This document shows positions 51,340-58,995 of a DNA stretch of 64,000 nt, piece after piece (positions within the stretch are counted from its first letter, which is position 1; every line of letters begins with the position of its first letter). The stretch comes from Hyphococcus sp. (GTDB lineage Bacteria; Pseudomonadota; Alphaproteobacteria; Caulobacterales; Parvularculaceae). A program made the position numbers and the translations under genes. The stretch lies in assembly GCA_013002535.1 (NCBI GenBank), contig JABDJK010000116.1, positions 1 through 64,000 on the forward strand. The letters are read 5' to 3'. The notes below the pieces were generated by a model, which had not been told where the DNA came from, did not search any database, and saw nothing but the letters and a program-made list of their open reading frames with translations.

Positions 51340-51442
51340 AGGACTTTTCCCTTTCCGTTTTCCATCGCCGGACCATCCTGCGACAGTTGTCCCGACCGAA
51401 GCCGGTAATTTCCATAATGCGAAGATTTACGGCGCCGGAACC

Positions 51443-51473
51443 AAAAAAGGCTCCCGCATCTTCGCGAAGAGCC
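51443..51473 (-). terminator. Terminator-like hairpin in the rplJ leader (candidate attenuator)
   Basis: On the minus strand GGCTCTTCGC pairs with GCGGGAGCC (about 9 bp with one bulge, loop GAAGAT), followed at once by TTTTTT, a full intrinsic-terminator shape 104 bases ahead of the rplJ start. No minus-strand gene lies directly upstream that it could terminate, since the neighbour runs the other way. It is therefore best read as an attenuator of rplJL-rpoBC, or the end of a short leader RNA. Confidence 0.68.
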
Positions 51474-51620
51474 TGTCCAATGAGGTTGATGGCAAAACAG
51501 GAGTGAAACGCCGTTCGCCGTATTTAACCTCTGTCTGTGCGGGAAATTAAGCGCCTAAACGCGCCCGCAGTCTCGGACAGGTGTCGCGACCAGGGCAAAG
51601 CTCCGGCAGCAACGGCGGCG

Positions 51621-51648
51621 TTCATACCGAATAAGCAGCCAATTGCAA
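51621..51648 (-). promoter_or_regulatory. Candidate promoter for rplJL-rpoBC
   Basis: On the minus strand TTGCAA (51643-51648) and TATGAA (51621-51626) are spaced by 16 bases, about 280 bases ahead of rplJ and upstream of the attenuator-like hairpin. Both boxes match consensus at 4 of 6 positions, so this is a suggestion only. Confidence 0.4.
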
Positions 51649-51820
51649 TAGGTTTTCAGAAAAAATCCTTGTCATTTATTGGAGTTGGCCAAACCATTGA
51701 AAGATCGCAGCGTTGATTGACGGGACGTCACCTATTAGGCAAGGCGTTTTACCGCATTTCTAAAACCACCGGATATGCAGAATAGATGAGAAGTCAATTT
51801 CCAGATTTTCAGACCGCCGC

Positions 51821-52573
51821 ATGATCAGTGATCGTGAAACCAACGTATCGTCGCTCAGGATATTTGGTGATGAACCGTTTTTCGTTTTTTGCGATCACGC
51901 GTCGAACGCAATCGATGATGATCTCGATTGTCTTGGCATGCCGGAAGATCTGCTGGCGACTCACATCGCATGGGATATCGGCGCAGGCGGTATTACACGC
52001 GCCGTCGGCGAGCGCCTCTCTTGCGCCACCTTAAATTGCAAATTCTCAAGGCTGGTGGTGGATGCGAACCGCGCCGTAGAGGCGCCCGACGTTATTCCAG
52101 CGACAAGCGATCAAATACCGGTTCCGGGCAACCAAATGCTGGACGAGGCTGCCCGGCAAGCGCGCTTTGCCCGCTATCATGATCCGTACCATGAAGAGCT
52201 TGGTGCGGTGATAGAGGCCCTATCCGCCAAACACGACAATCTTTTCACGATTTCAATACACAGTTTTACCGATCGCATGATGGGCGCCGCCGACCCGCGC
52301 CCATGGCAAGCCGGCATGTTGTGGCGTCACGACGAAACCTCGGCGCGAATGCTCACAAAATTCCTTAAGAGCGAGACCGACTGGCAAATTGGCGATAACG
52401 AACCGTATGACGCGCGCGTCTTTAATTATTCTGTCGATCGCCATATCGCGCCAAAGAATTTGCGCCATATTACGCTGGAATTACGACAGGATGTCATTTT
52501 TGAAGAACGTGATAGACTGGCGGTCGCCGACCTTCTGGCGCGCGGGCTTCGGCATGTAACGGAACGATTATAA
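51821..52573 (+). CDS. N-formylglutamate amidohydrolase family protein
   Basis: A 250-residue zinc hydrolase-like protein of the N-formylglutamate deformylase family. Family marks are VFCDHASNAIDDDLDCLGMP near the start, HIAWDIGAGGITRAVGERLS, the Arg/Asn segment SRLVVDANRAVEAPDVIP, ARYHDPYHEEL, and TISIHSFTDRMMG. Classical members release formate from N-formylglutamate in histidine degradation, but no hut genes are nearby, so the true substrate may be a different N-acyl or amide compound. The ATG at 51821 fits. A GCS2-type ligase gene follows 54 bp later, forming a likely two-gene unit. Confidence 0.85.
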   Translation: MISDRETNVSSLRIFGDEPFFVFCDHASNAIDDDLDCLGMPEDLLATHIAWDIGAGGITRAVGERLSCATLNCKFSRLVVDANRAVEAPDVIPATSDQIPVPGNQMLDEAARQARFARYHDPYHEELGAVIEALSAKHDNLFTISIHSFTDRMMGAADPRPWQAGMLWRHDETSARMLTKFLKSETDWQIGDNEPYDARVFNYSVDRHIAPKNLRHITLELRQDVIFEERDRLAVADLLARGLRHVTERL

Positions 52574-52627
52574 TGCGCCCTCGCCCAATCGGGCGCCGGA
52601 GAAACTGCTGCGGGAGGAAACCTTCCA

Positions 52628-53770
52628 ATGATGCCTGCCCTGACCCTTGGAATTGAGGAGGAATACCTCCTCGTTGATCCCGAAACGCGCGATCTGGTCG
52701 CGGAACCATCGCCAGATTTTATGGCCGAACTCAAAGAAAGACTTGGCGAGCGCGTAACGCCGGAATTTCTGAAATGCCAGGTCGAGATTGGAACGCCTGT
52801 TTGCGCCGACATTTCCGAAGCGCGACATCATCTGACCGCGTTGCGTTCTGTAATCATAAATACGGCCGAGAAATATGGCATGCGACTGCTCGCTTCGTCG
52901 ACGCATCCGTTTGCGCAATGGGGCCGCCAGAAACATACGGCTGCACCCCGTTATGATCTTCTGGATAAAGATATGGGCGGCGCGATCCGCCGCATGCTGA
53001 TTTGCGGCATGCATGTGCATGCCGGCATCGAAGAAAAATCCGCGCGCATCGATTTGATGAATCAAATGCGGTATTTTCTGCCGCATCTTTTGGCGCTATC
53101 GACATCATCACCGTTCTGGGGCGGTCATGATATGGCGATGAGATGCGCCCGCCTCGGGATTTTTGATTCCATGCCGCGCACCGGTATCCCCGAACGATAT
53201 GAGAGCTGGTCAGAATATGAACGAATGATCAATCAGCTTGTCGAAGCCGGCGTAATGGAAGATTCCACAAAATTATGGTGGGACATAAGACCAAGCGCTA
53301 AATTTCCGACCGTGGAAATGCGCGTCACCGATGTGTGCACGCGCATGAATGACGCGCTGTGCATTGCCGCGATCTATCAATCGATTTTACGCATGCTGGC
53401 GCGGATCAAGCAGCGGAATTTACGCTGGCGCATTTATCCGCGTCTTTTAATCGAAGAGAACCGCTGGCGCGCGCAACGATACGGCAGCACCAATTCAATG
53501 ATCGACTTGGGCCGAGGCCAGTGTGTTCCGTTTGGTTCGCTCATCGAAGAAATCATCGAGATTACAGCGGAAGATTCCAAAGCGCTCGATTGCGAAAAAG
53601 AAGTCGCCCACGCCCGCACGATCATCAAGCGCGGCACAAGCGCCTGCCGTCAGGTCGAAACATTTGCACAATCCACGAAAGACGGCGCCGATCAACCAGA
53701 GGCGTTCAAAGCCGTGGTCGATATGTTGATCGAAGAAACGAAAGCGGATTTACCGGACGACGGCGAATAA
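52628..53770 (+). CDS. Carboxylate-amine ligase of the GCS2 (YbdK) family
   Basis: A 380-residue ATP-dependent ligase related to glutamate-cysteine ligase type 2. The N-terminal signature is LTLGIEEEYLLVDPETRDLV. Further conserved pieces are QVEIGTPVCADISEARHHL, RRMLICGMHVHAGIEEKSAR, WWDIRPSAKFPTVEMRVTDV and RWRAQRYGSTNSMIDLGRG. YbdK-type proteins have weak glutamate-cysteine ligase activity in vitro, and their physiological substrates are often unknown. Paired with the upstream amidohydrolase gene, it may belong to a route that forms and breaks amide bonds on glutamate-like compounds (inference). Confidence 0.88.
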   Translation: MMPALTLGIEEEYLLVDPETRDLVAEPSPDFMAELKERLGERVTPEFLKCQVEIGTPVCADISEARHHLTALRSVIINTAEKYGMRLLASSTHPFAQWGRQKHTAAPRYDLLDKDMGGAIRRMLICGMHVHAGIEEKSARIDLMNQMRYFLPHLLALSTSSPFWGGHDMAMRCARLGIFDSMPRTGIPERYESWSEYERMINQLVEAGVMEDSTKLWWDIRPSAKFPTVEMRVTDVCTRMNDALCIAAIYQSILRMLARIKQRNLRWRIYPRLLIEENRWRAQRYGSTNSMIDLGRGQCVPFGSLIEEIIEITAEDSKALDCEKEVAHARTIIKRGTSACRQVETFAQSTKDGADQPEAFKAVVDMLIEETKADLPDDGE

Positions 53771-53863
53771 AACTTGGAATTCATCTGATTATGCCCTTGC
53801 CGCCGCAAAGGGCCTTCGCTATACCCCGCTGCTCAACGCGCCGACGGCGCGTCGATTTGTTGG

Positions 53864-53940
<77 letters not shown>

Positions 53941-53996
53941 ACGAACGCTGACGGTTTTCAGATGCATACGCAGCGGCGTGAGATCAACTCCGAATT

Positions 53997-54851
53997 CTAG
54001 AACCAATAGCTCTTTCCGAGACGTTGTAGAAACAGCGGCATCGACGACGGGCGCATGATAATTTCCCAATTTACCGGCTCGGCAAGATTAGCGACTTTCG
54101 AGACTTCTTCTATAGAATAGCCGGCGCATTCAATTCGCGTCCACAATCGCGCCGACTGCGTCCGCGCTGGAACGCCCGCTTGAATTAAAAGCGCATTGCC
54201 GTCTCGTTTAATTGTACCGCCGGCAGATCGGAACAGGTTCCACGTCTCGTCGGTGCTTTCATTGTGAAGGCGGCCACGAATCGTTCCGCGACGGATCATC
54301 GTGTCTATATTCGCCGGGATCCCTTCAGAAAAAACAATACGGAGGTTTAATTCGTATTTATCGCCGGCGCGCCGGTCTTGCGCCGCGATCACTCTGCCTT
54401 CTGACGGCATGAATGCGGCGGTGGTAATACCGGATTTCAAATTCGCTTCGCGCGCGACAGCCGGTTCCAATCCGGGTAACGACTCGTTGATCGCTTCCAA
54501 ACCGCCAGCGAGATCCGGCGGCGTCGCTGTCATAATGACGGCCAGCAACCCAAAGCCTTGCGCAAACGCGCCCTGGCGCGTTATCGGCTGGAAATAGAAA
54601 ATCGACATTGCGCCGATCAACGTAATGCCAGTCACGACCATCCAGAGTGGGATGTTTGTAAAGCCCAATACGCCGCCAGCAGCAATAACCCACTGATTGA
54701 TTGTAAAGAGCGCCGATGCTTCGCCCTGCTGCTGAAAATCGGTGACAAGGGCGGCGATAATTCCGCTGGCGCCCGCGAGCGCCAAACCGAACATATCTGT
54801 CGCGCCAAATTCTCCGGGCGTCTTGATGCCCCGCTTCGTACCGTATGGCAT
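53997..54851 (-). CDS. Membrane protein of unknown function (284 aa)
   Basis: I do not recognise the family. After a short polar start (MPYGTKRGIKTPGEFGATD) come three probable membrane spans: FGLALAGASGIIAALVTDF, FTINQWVIAAGGVLGF and IPLWMVVTGITLIGAMSIFYF, with a weaker fourth at GFGLLAVIMTATPP. A soluble C-terminal domain of about 170 residues follows (from GLEAINESLPG). It has a strand-rich middle (ELNLRIVFSEGIPANIDTMI, RGTIRGRLHNESTDETWNLF) and ends LFLQRLGKSYWF. The ATG at 54851 has AGGAG upstream. It follows the histidine phosphatase gene's end across an 82-bp spacer and faces the tRNA gene. Confidence 0.6.
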   Translation of the reverse strand: MPYGTKRGIKTPGEFGATDMFGLALAGASGIIAALVTDFQQQGEASALFTINQWVIAAGGVLGFTNIPLWMVVTGITLIGAMSIFYFQPITRQGAFAQGFGLLAVIMTATPPDLAGGLEAINESLPGLEPAVAREANLKSGITTAAFMPSEGRVIAAQDRRAGDKYELNLRIVFSEGIPANIDTMIRRGTIRGRLHNESTDETWNLFRSAGGTIKRDGNALLIQAGVPARTQSARLWTRIECAGYSIEEVSKVANLAEPVNWEIIMRPSSMPLFLQRLGKSYWF

Positions 54852-54933
54852 ACCCAACTCCTAATTCACCGTCCGCGTAATTGACTTAACCACATTTTCG
54901 CTGGTGATTTAAGACTTCGCCACCGGCGAAAAT

Positions 54934-55671
54934 TCACATTTTCGGGCGTTTCGGGCGTGGGCCGTTCCAATCGATATCAAAGAGATGTTCGAGGCTGGTC
55001 CGTGGGAGCCCCGATTTGGTGTAGTCATAAGGCGTTACGTTAAGCGCTTTTATAATTGCCCGCTCGACCTGTAATCCGTCGCCAGCAGCATTCGGTGTAA
55101 TGTCCACATCGATGACGTTGACGCCGGCAAGATCCTGGTCGAATGCCGAAATAGTCGCGAGACCGCCACCGCAGGCCCATCCGAGTAGAATGCGATTTAC
55201 GCCCTCATGAGCGACGACGAGCGCCGATTTCCAATCGCCGTTGGTCACCATTTCTGTAAACGCCGCCACAATGCGATTTTCGGCGCTGTCAAATCGCTCG
55301 CCTTCAGGAAGAAAAGTCGCGCCGTCTTCGTCTGCACTGTCAAACGAATAGGCAAGCCAGGCTGCTAGTTCTTTCCGGGACGACGCCGTAACGACACCGT
55401 TTTTCAACTCTTCTAGGCCTTCTTCTGCGATCAATTTCGGCGGATTTTCTTGTGCCGCCAGAACCCGTTCGGCGGTTTCGCGGGTGCGCTGCAAGCCCGA
55501 ATAAACGGCAATGTCGAAAGCGATATGCTTTAACGCCAATGCGGCGGCCTCCGCTTGTTCGACACCATCAGGAGAGAGCGAAATTTCACGAAACTGCGTA
55601 GATTTCACGGCGAAATAATCAACATGCCCGTGCCGCATAAGGTAAATGCGGCGGCGTCCTGCACCTTTCAC
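54934..55671 (-). CDS. Histidine phosphatase family protein
   Basis: A 245-residue member of the phosphoglycerate-mutase-like superfamily. The catalytic motif is YLMRHGHVDYF (RHG). Further features are LSPDGVEQAEAAALALKHIA, VYSGLQRTRETAERVLAAQ with the second conserved arginine, the acid-donor region LKNGVVTASSRKEL, and the late histidine in ALVVAHEGVNRILLGWACGG. It removes phosphate through a phosphohistidine intermediate; the substrate is not predictable (sugar phosphate, nucleotide or protein). The start is a GTG at 55671. It is divergent from the M15 peptidase gene across a 173-bp region. Confidence 0.85.
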   Translation of the reverse strand: MKGAGRRRIYLMRHGHVDYFAVKSTQFREISLSPDGVEQAEAAALALKHIAFDIAVYSGLQRTRETAERVLAAQENPPKLIAEEGLEELKNGVVTASSRKELAAWLAYSFDSADEDGATFLPEGERFDSAENRIVAAFTEMVTNGDWKSALVVAHEGVNRILLGWACGGGLATISAFDQDLAGVNVIDVDITPNAAGDGLQVERAIIKALNVTPYDYTKSGLPRTSLEHLFDIDWNGPRPKRPKM

Positions 55672-55844
55672 GTGGAAATTTTCCTTTTCCGGCCCTCAAA
55701 TATTCGCCGCGGATAGCCCGAATGCCGGTTGAAGACCAGCAATTTGCGTATTCAAGGCGCTGAAGGGCTCGCCAACGCCGCTCGCCGATGTTAGATTATC
55801 CGCAGGTATGGGGACTGGGTTGTAAGAGGGGTAGTTTGCCCGAT

Positions 55845-57608
55845 ATGGCGGTGCGTTCGCCTACATTCTTTGCTGGCGCGTTTTTATGCCTGGCGATTGC
55901 TTACGGCGTTTATTTTAACGTTTCGATCCGAACGGACGCGAATGCGTCGCAGCAGAGGTTCGATACGCTTATGGAACTCAACGCACCGCGCCTGGCCGCA
56001 TCCCATGGCGAGCGTGCACTGAAACTTCTTAAAAATGACGGCGCCAGCGAAAATGATTTGGCCGTCGTCAAAGCTGCAATCGCGGAAGCGCAATTGGCGC
56101 GCAAAGATTTTGATCGCGCGTCAGAATTGATGAACGACGCGCTCATCTCCGATTGGGCTGCGTCGCTAAACCTCCGCGATCAAATAAACCTAGAAGATCA
56201 ATTCGCACGCACAAGCGTCCTCGCCGGTGATTTGCGGTCAGCAACATCGATCTATGCTTCCTTTGTAGAACTTGCCGGAGACGCCGCCATCGAAGGCTAC
56301 GACGATGGCGGCGACTCCATTGCAAAATTTTATGCTGATCGCGTCGCTGGCGCTGCTGATTATTTTGCCGCCGCACTAAACCATGCGACTGCAAAACCCA
56401 TTTCAGGCGGCAGCCGCGAAAGCCGATTAGCGACTGCCGGCCATATGGCGATCCTGGGCGATTTCTATGCGATGCGCGATGGCGGCGAATATGCAGCAGC
56501 CGGATTATTATCGACCGCTTATGAAACACGGAAAAAACTTCTTGGCGGCGATCACCAGGAAACAGTGCAGATCGCTCTTTCCCTTGGTCCGCTATTTATC
56601 GACATGGGCCGACTGAAGAACGCTGAATTGATTTATCATGAAGCATTTCGCGCCCAGGAGAATGTTAAAGGATCAAACAGTCCGGAACTATCGCTCTACA
56701 TAAAATTGCTTGGCGGCATTTATGAAATGCAAGGTCGCAATACCGAAGCGCAAGCATTGTACGAATTGATGCGCGGTATTTTCCGGGACGCGTTTGGCGC
56801 ACAACGCTACTCGATCAATCGTCAGACGGACCGCCGCACATACGTCAACCGTCCGGTTTCCCAATTCTTCCCGATAGCAGCCGAATATACGCCGACAGAT
56901 CTTGTTTCTGCGGCTTCCTATTCCATCCCGACGAGTAAAGCGCCGAGCATCGATGAAATGAAAGTTCGTTTGGCCCCGGATCAGGACGAAGGCATGGATC
57001 CGCGCGAAGCCAACTTGCCCGCGCGTCTTGCTCAATTGATTTCGCTGTGCCGCTCTGAATCGGGCGAGCGCATTTCATTGCGTTCAGGCTATCGGTCGTA
57101 TCAGACCCAGCGCGCACTACATGAAATAAACGGTCAGCGCGGGACAGTAACGCCCGCTGGTATGTCCGAACATCAGACTGGTCTCGCTGTCGACATCAAC
57201 CTTAACGGCCGCTTCATGCGGCAGAGCGATCGCGCATATCAATGTTTTGAAGAAAACGCGTTCCGCTTTGGTTTCATCCTCTCCTACCCGCCGAACAACA
57301 ACTATCTCCCCGGCGATGACAGCCATGAGCCATGGCACTGGCGGTATGTAGGCGTATCAACGGCGCAGCTTTATCGCGAAGCGGGACCGTACCAAAAGCC
57401 GCAGGAGTTTCTCGCCGCCCTTCCCTGCTATCAAGAGCGCGCTGCGAGCGGCGTGTTTCCGACTGCCGGTGATCGCGATATTTGCCTTGAGGGTCCAGAA
57501 CCGGTTGCCGTCGCGAATTCCGAAGCCACGGATGAAGAAAAAACCGCCAAACCAACGAGTTCGGCGCGTATTTTGAATGATCAGTCCAAAGGCGTGCAAG
57601 CACGTTAA
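55845..57608 (+). CDS. TPR-containing D-Ala-D-Ala carboxypeptidase, M15B (VanY) family
   Basis: A 587-residue membrane-anchored or exported protein (span FFAGAFLCLAIAYGVYFNV). Residues roughly 60-330 are helical repeats of TPR type (GERALKLLKNDGASENDLAV; LSLGPLFIDMGRLKNAELIY). The C-terminal M15B peptidase domain has SLRSGYRSYQTQRALHEING, MSEHQTGLAVDINLNGRF and DSHEPWHWRYVG, which supply the zinc ligands His, Asp and His and the catalytic Glu. It probably trims peptidoglycan stem peptides. Start options are ATG at 55845 or TTG at 55836, which sits closer to AGAGGGG; the track start at 55788 is less likely. The PopA-like gene follows 40 bp later. Confidence 0.85.
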   Translation: MAVRSPTFFAGAFLCLAIAYGVYFNVSIRTDANASQQRFDTLMELNAPRLAASHGERALKLLKNDGASENDLAVVKAAIAEAQLARKDFDRASELMNDALISDWAASLNLRDQINLEDQFARTSVLAGDLRSATSIYASFVELAGDAAIEGYDDGGDSIAKFYADRVAGAADYFAAALNHATAKPISGGSRESRLATAGHMAILGDFYAMRDGGEYAAAGLLSTAYETRKKLLGGDHQETVQIALSLGPLFIDMGRLKNAELIYHEAFRAQENVKGSNSPELSLYIKLLGGIYEMQGRNTEAQALYELMRGIFRDAFGAQRYSINRQTDRRTYVNRPVSQFFPIAAEYTPTDLVSAASYSIPTSKAPSIDEMKVRLAPDQDEGMDPREANLPARLAQLISLCRSESGERISLRSGYRSYQTQRALHEINGQRGTVTPAGMSEHQTGLAVDINLNGRFMRQSDRAYQCFEENAFRFGFILSYPPNNNYLPGDDSHEPWHWRYVGVSTAQLYREAGPYQKPQEFLAALPCYQERAASGVFPTAGDRDICLEGPEPVAVANSEATDEEKTAKPTSSARILNDQSKGVQAR

Positions 57609-57648
57609 ATTTGGGACATTCTTGAGCCAGTTGGCGGTAAGGCAATAA

Positions 57649-58995
57649 ATGACGGTAAACCAATCAAACGCGCAAAGCGCGGTGATTGCCTATCTGAATG
57701 TCTCAAAAGTCCAACTGCCAAAATTAACCAAGTTATTCACTGCAGCGGGCTTTAAATTTCGGCCCGCCGCCGAAGTCAGATACGCCGATATCGGCATCGT
57801 GGATCTGCGTAATCATCCGATCACCGAAAAGAAAGCGAGGCTTGCATCGCGAACTTTGCGCAAGAAGTCACCAGATATCTCTACGATGTTTCTGATCGAT
57901 CCTCAAATGCACGATGTCGATCGCGCAACGTTGCGAAAATACGGTGAAGTTATCGTCGCCAAACGCCACTACGATCACGTCATCGTCCGAATGCGCCAGT
58001 TGCTGCGCCTTCGCAATTTCGCTGAGGAAACCGGCGAACGCATAAAGTCCCTTGCCTCTTTGGGCCGGCTTTCAGAATTCCCGGTTGTGGCGACGCCCGA
58101 TACGTCAACACGGATACTCATCATCGGCGGACCCGGACCCATTGCGATAACCGTCATGAATGCAGCGCGCCAATGCGCCGATCACTGCGTTTGCGTATTA
58201 TCAAGCGCGCAAGCCATGCGCGCGCTGGAAAGCAATGATTTTGATTGCGCTGTGTTGCTGCCGATGGCGGCAAACAACCCGATGCAAAGCCTTGCTCGCT
58301 CAATTTATCGCCAGCCGCGTCACGCCATGATGGCGACGTTGCAGATAGCGGATCACGTTGACGATTTATCACGATACGCAAAAAAAGGCGCTAAGGATTT
58401 TATGTTGAGTGCAAATATTGGCGCCGACCTCGCGCCACGTCTTAAACTCATCATGCGGCGCGCCCGATTGACGCGCGCCATGCGTGAGTTTCTCGTCGCG
58501 TGTGAAGGTAGCGGCGTCCGCGATGTGGCATCAGGCGCTTTTACGTCACTGTTTATGAGCGAACATGGCGCGCGCCTTTGCGACCGGGCCGATCAGACGG
58601 GGCGATCGATGTCGTTGGCGTTGGTCGAGCTTTCCGAGCTTTCAAATACAAATGTAAACAAGAGTAAGGCGGCGCTGCGAAAGGCCGCGCGTCTCGTCAA
58701 TCGGGTCACCCGCGCTGATGACTTTCTAACCCGCGTCAGCGCCAACAAGTTTGTTGTCATTTGTCCGGCAACGAAAGCGGAGAACGCACGCAATGTCGCT
58801 GCGCGCATTGAAGGCGTCCTCGCCAATACCGCTTTCATGGTACGTAAAGATGGACCGCCAAGATCCTTTGGCGTGCGATCCGCGATACTGGAACGAGAAC
58901 GCGGCGCCACGATAGAAGAGACCGTCGCCGCCTTGTTCCGTAATGCCGAGACGGCGGAAATCGTCAGGGCGCCTCGCCTGCAATTTCCGCAATAA
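57649..58995 (+). CDS. PopA/PleD-like protein: two receiver-like domains and degenerate GGDEF
   Basis: A 448-residue protein laid out like PleD and PopA of Caulobacter. Domain 1 (residues 10-120) keeps an aspartate at the phosphoacceptor place (ADIGIVDLRNHP, Asp52) but lacks the usual acidic pair at its start. Domain 2 (about 148-270, from TRILIIGGPGPIA) has no recognisable acceptor. The C-terminal GGDEF domain has lost its active site: where PleD has RYGGEEF this reads RVSANKF. The inhibitory-site motif RxxD is retained (RADDFLTRVSANKF). So c-di-GMP binding without synthesis is likely, as in PopA, which directs CtrA degradation. Orthology is inferred. Its 3' end overlaps mfd by 32 bp, convergently. 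Confidence 0.7.
   Translation: MTVNQSNAQSAVIAYLNVSKVQLPKLTKLFTAAGFKFRPAAEVRYADIGIVDLRNHPITEKKARLASRTLRKKSPDISTMFLIDPQMHDVDRATLRKYGEVIVAKRHYDHVIVRMRQLLRLRNFAEETGERIKSLASLGRLSEFPVVATPDTSTRILIIGGPGPIAITVMNAARQCADHCVCVLSSAQAMRALESNDFDCAVLLPMAANNPMQSLARSIYRQPRHAMMATLQIADHVDDLSRYAKKGAKDFMLSANIGADLAPRLKLIMRRARLTRAMREFLVACEGSGVRDVASGAFTSLFMSEHGARLCDRADQTGRSMSLALVELSELSNTNVNKSKAALRKAARLVNRVTRADDFLTRVSANKFVVICPATKAENARNVAARIEGVLANTAFMVRKDGPPRSFGVRSAILERERGATIEETVAALFRNAETAEIVRAPRLQFPQ

Larger units (their letters stand above)
51340..51820. other. Divergent regulatory region between rplJ and the amidohydrolase gene (481 bp)
   Basis: No credible gene. It holds the rplJ leader with the terminator-like hairpin and a candidate promoter (both listed separately), and it must also contain the promoter of the plus-strand N-formylglutamate amidohydrolase gene, for which I see no clear -35/-10 pair. 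The roughly 300-base rplJ leader is long enough for L10-type autoregulation. Confidence 0.65.

Noticed and set aside
54916-54930. TTCGCC-ACC-GGCGAA hairpin after the histidine phosphatase gene
   Set aside because: Six base pairs and no T-tract on the transcribed strand; not convincing as a terminator.
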